DNA from: UBA5499 sp002426275
GTDB lineage: Bacteria; Bacillota; DTU084
NCBI GenBank assembly: GCA_937888735.1
Contig: CALASN010000113.1
Location: forward strand, 1-13,139
DNA length: 13,139 bases
Reading direction: 5' to 3'
Shown here: in pieces, positions 1 through 8,400 of the stretch
How the letters are laid out: each line of letters begins with the position of its first letter
How positions within the stretch are numbered: position 1 is the stretch's first letter
Position numbers and translations under genes: made by a program
Notes under the pieces: model-generated
Database searches by the model: none
Told to the model about the DNA's origin: nothing
Seen by the model: the letters and a program-made list of their open reading frames with translations, nothing else

Positions 1-12
1 TGTCCGCTCCTC
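1..12 (-). promoter_or_regulatory. Orphan Shine-Dalgarno for a gene starting just off the left edge
   Basis: On the minus strand, positions 12 to 7 read GAGGAG, followed by six more bases (CGGACA) to the window edge. That is good spacing for a start codon at the first base outside the window. It lies downstream of a terminator-like hairpin and a promoter-like sequence on the same strand. I infer that a sixth minus-strand gene begins right at the edge; its identity cannot be seen. In loci of this kind ABC permease genes often follow the binding protein, but nothing here shows that. Confidence 0.4.
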
Positions 13-98
13 AAATCGCACCGCTCTGTTGCCCTATTGTCCAATTCGACAGTTTAAAAAGCGATCCCTGCCGCAGTGCGAAAAGAATAGATTTTTTC

Positions 99-127
99 AT
101 CATATTCTCGCGACATGCAAACTGTAA
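99..127 (-). promoter_or_regulatory. Possible sigma70-type promoter for the next leftward gene
   Basis: On the minus strand a TATGAT box (104 to 99; five of six matches to TATAAT) is preceded, after an 18-base spacer, by CTTACA (four of six matches to TTGACA). Transcription would start near 92 and leave a leader of roughly 90 bases before the presumed start codon at the left edge. It sits between a terminator and an orphan ribosome-binding site, which is where a promoter is expected. The match is by eye only, and the sigma-factor preferences of the host are unknown. Confidence 0.35.
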
Positions 128-194
128 GCAGCTGCGCCATAGAGCGCGGGCGTCTGAGGCAGCTCTCTCGCCGCTCCGGCCGGCGTCTGCATTT

Positions 195-230
195 AAAACC
201 CGGGCAGCTGGTCGCTGCCCGGGATGCTTT
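195..230 (-). terminator. Rho-independent-like terminator after the solute-binding protein gene
   Basis: A perfect 10-base-pair GC-rich stem (199-208 with 214-223, arm cccgggcagc) closes a five-base loop. On the minus strand it is followed by TTTTAAAT and preceded by AAAAGCAT. It begins about 10 bases after the stop codon of the binding-protein gene, as expected for the end of the operon. The T-run is short and broken by A's, so termination may be incomplete. The A-run on the other side would let it work in the opposite direction too. The rest of 1-233 holds only the promoter-like boxes and the edge ribosome-binding site; I see no other gene there. Confidence 0.75.
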
Positions 231-233
231 TAA

Positions 234-1616
234 TCAATTTTCCACATTATTTAGGAAACGGTTCTGGAAGGCGCTGGCAGCTTGAGTCAAAAGCTTCTGC
301 GGCTCAGCAGACCTGTTTGTGAGGATAGACTGAAGCGCCGGCCCCAAATATTCCGAATACAGCTGCTGGCAGAAGAAAGGCGGTTCAGGCCGCATATACT
401 TTGCGGCTTCCTGCCAAACCTCATGATTGTCAACCAGCACATCCCGATATGGCTCGGCCGCTTGGCGAGCCTTTCTGTCCGTTTCGCCCATAAAAATCGG
501 CAAAGCTGAAAGCGCGGTGATTTGTTTCTGGGCGCGATAATCTTCGCCGGTTTCCTTAATTCTCTCCGGATCCATGGTGCCCAGAATCTGCCAGGTTATC
601 CACTTGAAAGCCGCTTCCTGCACCTCGGTCGGCCGCTTGGGATTAATGATGAAGTAATTGCCGCCCATTTGATTGGCGCGTCCGGCAGGGCCGGCAGGCA
701 GAAGAGCCACGCCGATATCCTCAAGCTTCATCCCATACTGATTCACCAGGCTGGGGATCCGATCTTGCGCGCCGAACATCATCCCAATCTGATCGCTGGC
801 AAAGCGCGCCGCCAGATCCTGAGAGGTGGCCAGGAGCGTTGATTGCAGCACATCGTGCTTCCAGCGCAGATCCTTGACAAAAGAGAGCGCCTCCACCGCT
901 TCCTTTTGAGCGAATACTGCCTTCCAGCCGCCGTTCACTTCTTTTTCGAAATCTCCACCTGCCTGCCAGACCCAGTTCAGGAAACCCCAGCCGGCTTCCG
1001 CCCCATTGCCCATGATGCCGAAACCAGAGACGCCTTTCTTTTTATCGGTTAATTTGCGGGCACAAGCTACAAACTCATCCCAGTCTGCTGGGACTTTCGC
1101 TTGGCCGTTTTTGTCTACGAGGCCGGCTTGTTTGAAGAGCTTTTTGTTATATAAAAGTCCCATCATATATCCCCTATAGGGAAGCGCGTAAATGCGGCCG
1201 TCCCTGATGAAAGGAGTGAGCACGTCCTTATTTAATTGCTCTTTATACTCCCATTTCTCCACCAGATCCGTGAGATCCAGCGCGTAACCGCGTTCTGCCA
1301 CATATCCTTCCGTCGCCCACAAGGCTATTATATCTTCAGCCGTCCCTCCGGCCATGCTGGTGGCGAAGCTGTCCGGACTATACGCTCTATCTGTCCAGCG
1401 GATCTCAACTTCCGGATGAACTTTATTGAAGCGCGCGATATCTTCCTTTAACCTCTTGACCGCTACCTGATCCGTTTCTTTGGGGCCTGCGTTCATGACC
1501 ACAACGATCTTTCCCTGACCGCCTTGCGGGGCCTTCTCTTTACCGTCATCGCGGAATAAAACCATTCCCACCACAAGCACCACCGCGATGCCAAGAATAA
1601 CCGACCATTTTTTCAT
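234..1616 (-). CDS. ABC transporter extracellular solute (sugar)-binding protein, family 1
   Basis: This is a 460-residue substrate-binding protein of the SBP_bac_1/SBP_bac_8 type, which captures oligosaccharides outside the inner membrane and delivers them to an ABC importer. Family marks: an N-terminal hydrophobic segment (about 4-21); the region around 144-166 with YALPYRG, then the typical YNKKLFKQAGL; PADWDEF at about 176-182 (usual form P.TWDEF); a glycine/tryptophan-rich stretch at 198-222; and the late segment GGNYFIINPKRP (318-329), where the family often places substrate-contacting residues. Length is normal. There is no lipobox cysteine, so it is either cleaved by signal peptidase I or held by the N-terminal helix (MKKWSVILG start). 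The ATG follows GGAGGG with a six-base spacer, 30 bases after the hydrolase stop codon, so it is probably co-transcribed. No permease or ATPase gene is in the window. The family call is firm; the sugar is unknown. Confidence 0.92.
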   Translation of the reverse strand: MKKWSVILGIAVVLVVGMVLFRDDGKEKAPQGGQGKIVVVMNAGPKETDQVAVKRLKEDIARFNKVHPEVEIRWTDRAYSPDSFATSMAGGTAEDIIALWATEGYVAERGYALDLTDLVEKWEYKEQLNKDVLTPFIRDGRIYALPYRGYMMGLLYNKKLFKQAGLVDKNGQAKVPADWDEFVACARKLTDKKKGVSGFGIMGNGAEAGWGFLNWVWQAGGDFEKEVNGGWKAVFAQKEAVEALSFVKDLRWKHDVLQSTLLATSQDLAARFASDQIGMMFGAQDRIPSLVNQYGMKLEDIGVALLPAGPAGRANQMGGNYFIINPKRPTEVQEAAFKWITWQILGTMDPERIKETGEDYRAQKQITALSALPIFMGETDRKARQAAEPYRDVLVDNHEVWQEAAKYMRPEPPFFCQQLYSEYLGPALQSILTNRSAEPQKLLTQAASAFQNRFLNNVEN

Positions 1617-1646
1617 TTAAATCCCTCCGCATAAATAAAAAGACGT

Positions 1647-4600
1647 TTAGCGATACTTCCATTCGCTGAAAAGAGACGGATTTTTAGAGGAGCCGATCCC
1701 TCCGGTCCATCCTATCCAGCCGTCGCGGCCGGTCATATCGTTATCATTGAAAATGATATTAAACCCATAGCCGCCGCTGCGAGGATTCATGGGGGCAAGC
1801 TCAGCGAACGGGATCGCAGCTTCGTAGATCACAGTGAAAACGCCGGCTTCTTCTTTAACTATAACTTTGAGTTCGGCCTGCCGGACAAGCCCAATCTCCC
1901 TGCCCGCTCCGGCTTGCCAACGATAAACCTCAGGGCCATCCGGCGTTAGGCTGAGTCCATATTCATAAGTGTTGGCGTTATACCTGACAGGCCGCTCCAG
2001 GAGCGGGTCGAAGGCCATCTGGATGCCGTCTCCATCATAGACAGCGCTGCCGGAATACGGCTGGTTGTACATATCGTCTTTCACCACTGCGGCGAAATAA
2101 TAGTACTCATCGTCGTAAGCCTGGTAGACTGTGGCGCTCAAATCCTCCGGGCCATTCCACCAACGGTTGTCAGGCGCTATCTGTTCCCGCTTGTTCAAAT
2201 TGATGGGATAGGCGTTTTGCTCCCAGTCCGAAAGCTCTCCGTCGATGGTGAGCTTGCCCACTTTAGGAGTCATCAGGAAGTTAAGCTTCTCCTGCCGCGC
2301 AACTATCCGCTCCGTCTTGCCGCCGAGTTCGGCGTCCACCAGCAAGTTCAGCTGATAAGCGTGCCAGGGCACAGGTTTGCTTTCCGCCACCGTGAAAGCA
2401 TAGCTTTGCTCCTCTCCGGGAGCGAGGCTGTAGTTTTGTTCGTCACTCTCAAGGCGCAGGCTCCCCGGCGTCTGGAGGGTTAACAATCCTTCAAGTTGCT
2501 GCTGGGAATTGTTCTTCAACCTCACAAGCAGCCTATTCCCCGCAGCCAATTTATCCGCCAAAGGCAGCAATTCAGAGGCCAAAAGCGATCTAACCTCCCG
2601 CTCGAGCTCCACGCTCAAGTGGTTCCGGTCAGGATCAAAGGCTGTGAACCGGTAGACTCCAGAAGGAATATCGAAGGGTGCCAGACACTTTACAGCGTAG
2701 CTTTCTTCGGCTTTGCCCTCTACGCTGTATGAAAGCTCCGCAGGCTCAAAGTTGATCCCCCGGACAGTCTTCAACTGCAATTTTCCCTGGCTCTTGGCGC
2801 CGCCTTCATTATGGACGGTTAATTTGGCCTGGTATTCAACTCCGGGCAACAAGACAGCAGGCAAAGCCAAATCATACCAGACCGGCTGCAAGGCAACCTC
2901 GCGCTCCTGGATCTGCTCTGCCTCCTTAAGATAACAGTCTGTTACCGCTTTCCAATTGGCGGTAGCCAGCTCCGGCCGCTGTTGCATCAGATCCGCAAAC
3001 CGGCCTGCCTTCTCTATCTGCTGCTCGGCATCCGGCCAGCGGCCCAGAGAAGACTTCATGATCCGCGTCCTTGTTTTCTCCACCGCAGAGTCCGCCTGCA
3101 CTGTCTCCGCAGGCTGTGCCAGCACAGGCCAGATCGCCAGCAGCTTCAGGAGGAGATCCGTCTTTTGCTCTACCTGCGGGTAAAGGTCGGGCTGCATGGC
3201 GCCGCGCTCCGCGCGCAGCTTACCGCGCAGAGCGAAGAGCCAGGCGATGTTTTCTTCTTTTATTGTTGCAAGCTCGCTTGCCTGAAACTCCGGTCTCAGC
3301 CGGGCTAGTTCTCCCAATACCCTTTGATATTCTTGTCGCAGGATCTCCAGGCCCACTTGCTTGCTGAGGCCACTGATATATACCGGCTTATCGCTTAAAA
3401 CCGCGGTCTTGCCGCTGAGAGGTGCGCTTGCGCCGTACAGATCCGTTACCGTAAGGCCAGCTTGGGGCAATGTGACGCTCACATTCGGGCCGCCTGTCCA
3501 GGCCGCCAATACCAAACCCTCCGGGGCATGGAACAAGTAAGCGCTTACGCCTGCGTCCAACGGCAGCCGCGCAAGATAAACGGCGTCTTCCAGTCGAGAG
3601 GTAAGCTCTTTCAAGGCAAAAAATGCAGGTTTGGGCCTCCCTGGATTTGTGATCACCCCCCAGTTGTCTTCCTGGGCTTTGGGATCGTTGCCCTTATCGC
3701 GGAAGTTGTACCAGTAAATCCTGTCCAAGCCTTGATCTCGCAGGGCCAACCCTGCCACATAAAGCTGAACCAGGTTCCGCGCCTGTTCCTCTTCCGTGAG
3801 CCAAATTGTGGTCCAGCCAATCTCGGAGACGCAAATAGGTTTATTGTCCCCGTAGCTTTGCTGCAGCGCGTTCAAGGCCTGAATTTGATTGCTCAGGTTT
3901 TTACTGTTGAAAACCTTGGAGTTCCACTGATAGGTATGAACGTTAAACTGATCGATATACGGACCTGCGCCTTGCCTGTACAGGCCTTCGATCCATTTGA
4001 GGTCATTGCCGGCAGTGCCGCCCATGGAGACGATGGCCGTAGGATCCGCTCTCTTCACAGCCATGGCTCCGGCCTTGAAAATCCTGGCGTATTCGTCAAT
4101 GCCGCCTCTGATGCTGATATTGGGTTCGTTCCACAGTTCCCAATATCTAATGTCATCCTTGTAGCGGTCCACAACTTTATAAACAAAATCCGTCCAATCT
4201 TCCAGCTTATCAGGCGGCCCATTACGCCTGATTCCCTGGCTGTTTGCCCACTCCGGCGTATAACCTAAAATGGGAAACAAAATCTGACCGTTTTCTTTGG
4301 CCTTTTTCACAGCCGTATCCGCCCATTCCCAATTATAGACGCCACGCTGGGGATTCAGATTCATCCACGAAAAATCGACTCGCACCCACTTCACGCCGCT
4401 GGCTGCATGCCAAGGCAGATCCTCGCATTCCTTGCCTCCTAACCCGGACGTGCACGTGCCGAAAATAGACGAAGGCTTCAGGGTTGCGTAATCAGGGACT
4501 GCAGCCATCACCCAGCTTTCCAGGCTCTTGGTCGCCGAAGCGCTGAAGCTCGCGTCCATCGCCGTAAAACGAGCCTCGACCTTGCCGGCAGGGGCCTTCA

Positions 4601-5402
4601 GCGTAAACTGCACAGTCTCTACGGCGCCGGGAGGAAGCCGCAGATTTCTTTGCTCCGCGACCAACACCTCTCCTTCTTCAGCCGTCAGCTCACAAAACAG
4701 CAGTACGTCCTTTTGCTGCCGCTGGGAGTAATTGCTGACCGTAGCGACATAATCCAGCGGCCGGTTCTCGAGCTGAATGAATTTCCCGGGCGCTTTCACC
4801 TCCAGCCCCAACATTTGACTTTCGTCAATGTTAGTGACCGCAGAAGGCAAATCCAGATAAATCGTGCCCATCCGATTGGCGGCGGAGAGCACTGCCGGAC
4901 GGTTGATAATAAGCTCGCTCAGACGCAGGGGATAACGCGCCTTGCCATCGTTTTTCCCTCCCCAATGGGCATTGGAAGTAGCTGGGAAAGTCACCTGCTT
5001 CCAGCCCGTGAAGTCTAGTTTGCAGACTTCTCCTTGAAACGTCTGGCCTCCGGCATCAGACGTGCGATAAACCAAGGTATTGCCGCTGCCGTCGCCGTAT
5101 ACCCACAGGGAGAAATTCACAGGCGCGCCCGGTATTTCCCGCCAAATGCCCAAAGAGGCATAGGTATTTTGGGAAGTTACGGTTTTTGTGAAATCGTAAT
5201 TCCACTCCAGGCTCCACGTCCCGCCTTTAGTCTGCGCCTGACCCCTGGCGGCGCTGCTGACGGCGCCGCCTTGATTATAACTGCCCCAAGCGTTCTGAGC
5301 GGGCTCGAAACTTGTGAGCTCCAACTGAACCTGCTCGCCTGCCATAGCCGCGGCCGCGCAGACCAGAACGACGGCCGCAAGCAGATAGCCCACTTTCCTC
5401 AT
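1647..5402 (-). CDS. Secreted multidomain glycoside hydrolase, clan GH-A (GH39/GH5-like), with CBM9-like C-terminus
   Basis: A 1251-residue exported enzyme. Visible parts: signal peptide 1-21 (AMA before G22); jelly-roll-like N-terminal domain about 25-190 (YRTSDAGGQ, then GWKQVTFP, LSELIIN, GTIYLDLP); beta-sandwich about 195-295; TIM-barrel hydrolase about 310-610; small beta domain about 615-677; helical stretch about 683-835; two Ig/NEW3-like domains about 840-940 and 945-1045; CBM9-like domain about 1048-1251 (opening KLTIDGELSDW). Clan GH-A marks are WELWNEPN (421-428; E426 as acid/base), VHTYQW (His489) and VSEIGW (E527 as nucleophile), in the right order, so it should be a retaining beta-glycan hydrolase. 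The end of the barrel (WGVITNPGRPKPAFFALKEL) fits GH39- or GH5-like enzymes; family and substrate cannot be settled by eye. The reading frame is open upstream to 5618, but ATG at 5402 has AGGAGG six bases away and starts a clean signal peptide; earlier starts lack one or overlap the upstream gene. The helical stretch between the catalytic part and the CBM is unusual. Confidence 0.85.
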   Translation of the reverse strand: MRKVGYLLAAVVLVCAAAAMAGEQVQLELTSFEPAQNAWGSYNQGGAVSSAARGQAQTKGGTWSLEWNYDFTKTVTSQNTYASLGIWREIPGAPVNFSLWVYGDGSGNTLVYRTSDAGGQTFQGEVCKLDFTGWKQVTFPATSNAHWGGKNDGKARYPLRLSELIINRPAVLSAANRMGTIYLDLPSAVTNIDESQMLGLEVKAPGKFIQLENRPLDYVATVSNYSQRQQKDVLLFCELTAEEGEVLVAEQRNLRLPPGAVETVQFTLKAPAGKVEARFTAMDASFSASATKSLESWVMAAVPDYATLKPSSIFGTCTSGLGGKECEDLPWHAASGVKWVRVDFSWMNLNPQRGVYNWEWADTAVKKAKENGQILFPILGYTPEWANSQGIRRNGPPDKLEDWTDFVYKVVDRYKDDIRYWELWNEPNISIRGGIDEYARIFKAGAMAVKRADPTAIVSMGGTAGNDLKWIEGLYRQGAGPYIDQFNVHTYQWNSKVFNSKNLSNQIQALNALQQSYGDNKPICVSEIGWTTIWLTEEEQARNLVQLYVAGLALRDQGLDRIYWYNFRDKGNDPKAQEDNWGVITNPGRPKPAFFALKELTSRLEDAVYLARLPLDAGVSAYLFHAPEGLVLAAWTGGPNVSVTLPQAGLTVTDLYGASAPLSGKTAVLSDKPVYISGLSKQVGLEILRQEYQRVLGELARLRPEFQASELATIKEENIAWLFALRGKLRAERGAMQPDLYPQVEQKTDLLLKLLAIWPVLAQPAETVQADSAVEKTRTRIMKSSLGRWPDAEQQIEKAGRFADLMQQRPELATANWKAVTDCYLKEAEQIQEREVALQPVWYDLALPAVLLPGVEYQAKLTVHNEGGAKSQGKLQLKTVRGINFEPAELSYSVEGKAEESYAVKCLAPFDIPSGVYRFTAFDPDRNHLSVELEREVRSLLASELLPLADKLAAGNRLLVRLKNNSQQQLEGLLTLQTPGSLRLESDEQNYSLAPGEEQSYAFTVAESKPVPWHAYQLNLLVDAELGGKTERIVARQEKLNFLMTPKVGKLTIDGELSDWEQNAYPINLNKREQIAPDNRWWNGPEDLSATVYQAYDDEYYYFAAVVKDDMYNQPYSGSAVYDGDGIQMAFDPLLERPVRYNANTYEYGLSLTPDGPEVYRWQAGAGREIGLVRQAELKVIVKEEAGVFTVIYEAAIPFAELAPMNPRSGGYGFNIIFNDNDMTGRDGWIGWTGGIGSSKNPSLFSEWKYR

Positions 5403-5408
5403 TTTCTT

Positions 5409-5414
5409 CCTCCT
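5409..5414 (-). promoter_or_regulatory. Ribosome-binding site deciding the hydrolase start
   Basis: The minus strand reads AGGAGG followed by AAGAAA and then ATG at 5402-5400. This full consensus Shine-Dalgarno with a six-base spacer fixes the start at the signal-peptide methionine rather than at the in-frame ATG at 5429 or the open frame reaching 5618 inside the upstream gene. Confidence 0.85.
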
Positions 5415-5420
5415 TTCCGC

Positions 5421-5454
5421 GTCCTCCATCCCCGAAAGGCCAAGTATGAAGGAC
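5421..5454 (-). other. Hairpin in the 65-base gap before the hydrolase gene
   Basis: On the minus strand GTCCTTCAT (5454-5446) pairs with ATGGAGGAC (5429-5421) over nine base pairs, one of them a G-U wobble, around a 16-base loop. It lies just upstream of the AGGAGG of the hydrolase gene, in the widest gap of the operon. No T-run follows, so it is not an obvious terminator. It could set relative expression by RNA processing or stability, or be chance. Confidence 0.3.
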
Positions 5455-5467
5455 AAGCCGCACGGTT

Positions 5468-8400
5468 TTATTTCACTGCCACGATAACTTGCCGCAGCAC
5501 AACCTTCTGCCCGCCTGTGCGGGCTTCCAGCTGTACGATATAAGGTCCGGCCAGCACGGCGCGTCCATTTTGATCCCGTCCGTCCCAGACTTCTTCGTAA
5601 TAGCCACGGAGACGCCAAGCTTTGCTCGTCACTGTGCGGACAAGCTTGCCGGCAAGGTTATAGACTTTAATTGTCACCGTAGTCTCTCCGCCAATCAAAT
5701 AACTGATCCTCACGGCCCCTTGCCGGATGCGAAACGGATTGGGAGCGCAGCGCAAGTGAGAGCTCAGCAGGCCAGCTTCCAGCTGGACCACGCTGAAGCC
5801 GGCCGCCTCACAGAAGGCTGTCAGAAAATTTCCGCTTTCATCCAGCGCCCGTACGCGCCAGTTGTAAGTGACGGCAACTTCCAGTTCCGTCTGGGGAGCA
5901 TAGAAAGCATCTTGAGTCTGGACTCTGGTCACACTGTCATTGTTGAAGTTATCTTGGACGGTGTATTCCAGCACATACCCGGCAGCTCCCTCCACAGCCT
6001 GCCACTGGAAGCGAGGCTGCCGCTCCAACACCAAGCCGTCCCGTTTCGGGTAAAGCAGCTCCGGCGCAGCCTTGCTCTGCACAGCGCTCACTGTAAAGGA
6101 GCGGGCAGGAGAGAAAGCGCCCAAAATTCCCAGTTCGTCTCGGGCCGCCACCCGCCAGTACCAGATCCCAGCGGCTAAGGCGGCTTGAGCCTGGAAGGAA
6201 TCCTCAGCTGCCGGAAATTCTTCCGCGCCTTCAAAATTAGGCTGCCTGCTCAATTGAACCAAGTAACTTTGCGCCCCAGACGCCGGCTGCCAATCCAAAA
6301 CCGGCAGCCCATCTATGACGGTCTCATCCGGCTCCGGCCCCAGCAGCTGCGGTGTTGCCGGCGGCTCGTAAGCCCCTGGTCCCCAAACCTGAATTTCGCA
6401 CAAGCGGGCGCTGGCCCAGGAGTTCATCCCGGTGATGATGAGCCGTACTTTCTCCGCGACCACAGGTTGAAATCTGTATTTTACCAGCTGAGCTTTATTG
6501 CCCTTGACAGATCCCAGCTTGCGCCAATTGGTACCGTCGAAATACTCGAGGTCAAAATCGCGGATCGTCATTTTGCCGTCGCTGGCCCAAGGATCTGACT
6601 GTACCTGGAACATGTGAGAATCAATGCGCCTGATCAGCTTCGGACCTGACAGCTGAACTTCCAGCCATTGCGGGAAGGCAATAGGTCCGGCAGCCCAAAA
6701 TTCTCCAGGTTTCCAAGCATACGCTTCAGTCCTGCCGTCATTGGCAGCTTGACGCGGATACATCTCAGTTTCCGAGGAAACATTGATCTTTCCGCCCCGG
6801 CCGGCAAAGGCCCAGTTGATCATCTCTCCCATGTTCAGGTAGGCGGTGCCCCTGGCAGCCGCGCAGCTGGCGGTTACCACCACTTCGTCATCGGCAAGAA
6901 CGCTGGCCGTCACCTGAGCGTAGGCAACGCCGGCGGCAACCACTCCCGAAGAGGTGATCTGGCCCGCGGTAATCGCGAAATCAACCTCCGTTCCGTCAGG
7001 CACAGCGGCTCCGGCAGCGTCTGTAACTCTTGCCGCGACTTGCGCCGTAGAACTGCCGTCCGCAGGCAGCTTCTCGGGGTCGACTTCCACCTGGACGAAA
7101 GCGGGTTCTCCCCGCCTGTGAATGGCCCGCAGTTCATCCACAACCAAGAAACCTTGAGTCTTCAAATTTCGATCCACGATTAGCTCAACCAACGTGCGAG
7201 GCCAGTCCACAGCGGCGTCTCCGCCGTATTCCCTGGCTACGTCGGTTGTAACTTCCAAATAGTTCCAACCGCTCTTGCTTAAGGTCGTCTCTCCCTTACC
7301 AAAGGTGCCGTCCTCGTCCCGCAGCCGGTAAGCAAGCTTGCGTCCGACCTCGGAAGGAGGCACGTAAACCCACATGCCCAAAGCCTGCGGCTTGCCTGGC
7401 AAAGGCTTGTTGAGGCCGACGGAGCCGTAACCGGCCGTTGCGTTTGTGAAGTCGTAATTAATCCGCAATGCCTGACTGCCTTGATGCGTCAGCTCAGAAG
7501 AATAACCGACGCTTCCCGAGACGCTGGCATGGGAAGACCACCACCAAGCTGCCAGGTCTCCTTCCATGCCGTCCAGCAGCAGATTGTATCCTTTAGGCGT
7601 TTGGGCGATGAGCACGCTTTCCGCGTCAGACCAGGTGCTGGCGTAGCCGTTCGCATTCACAGAGCGAACGCGCCAGTACCATCTGCCCGGCAGCAGCGCC
7701 TGGCCTTCCGGAACCGCGTACGAAGTGTCTGTCAGATCCCGAACAGTGACCGTCTCAGAGGCCGAGAAATTGCTGAGCTTGGAAAACTCCAAGACGTAGC
7801 TTGCCGCCTCCGCGGCTTGATTCCAAGAGAAGTCTGGCGACGAAGCCAAAGCCTCGTCAGAGCCAGGGCAAAGTCCATCCGGCGCATAAGCGATCTCTCC
7901 CGGCTTGTAGATGGCCCGCAATTGATCGAAATAGAGATAACCGGACTGCTTCAGATTAGCCTCAACCAGAATCTCAGCCAGCGCTCTGGGATAGGCGAAA
8001 TTGCCGTCGCCGCCATATTCCCGCCCGACGTCCACCGGCAGCTCCAGGTAATTCCAACCGCTTTGAGCGAGGATGATTGTGCGCTTGCCCACATCGCCGT
8101 CCTCGTCTTTCAGCCGGTACGATAATTGCCGGCCAACTTCGGTTTCGGGAACCCAAACCTTCAGGCCCAGATACGTCGGCTTCGCAGTCAGAGGCCTGTT
8201 CATGCCGATGGAAACATAGCCGTTGCCTGTGAAATTATAATTTATTTTCAATGCCTTCTGGCCGTCCGCCACCTGCTCGGCAGAATAGCTCATGCCGCTG
8301 GAAATGCCGCTGGCAGAGTTCCAAAGCCAGACCGCGGTGTCGCCTTCGAAGCTATCCACGGGCAGCAAATAGCCGGCTGGGCTTTGCGTCACGATGACGC

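Noticed and set aside
11..100. 29-codon minus-strand frame beginning MKKSILFAL
   Set aside because: It resembles a signal-peptide start, but it has no ribosome-binding site, starts upstream of the predicted transcription start and quickly loses any pattern.
174..186. ccggccgg palindrome
   Set aside because: Too short and too likely by chance in GC-rich sequence to call an operator.
3462..4268. 268-codon open frame on the plus strand
   Set aside because: It lies wholly inside the hydrolase gene, antisense to its catalytic barrel. Its translation shows no domain or export signal, while the minus frame carries clear catalytic motifs.
5403..5618. Extended N-terminus of the hydrolase from 5618
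   Set aside because: It would overlap the giant protein gene by about 150 bases, lacks a signal peptide at its start and bypasses the consensus ribosome-binding site at 5409-5414.
5489..6178. 229-codon open frame on the plus strand
   Set aside because: It is antisense to the C-terminal Fn3-like and FlgD-Ig-like domains of the giant protein. Long antisense frames are expected in moderately GC-rich coding DNA.
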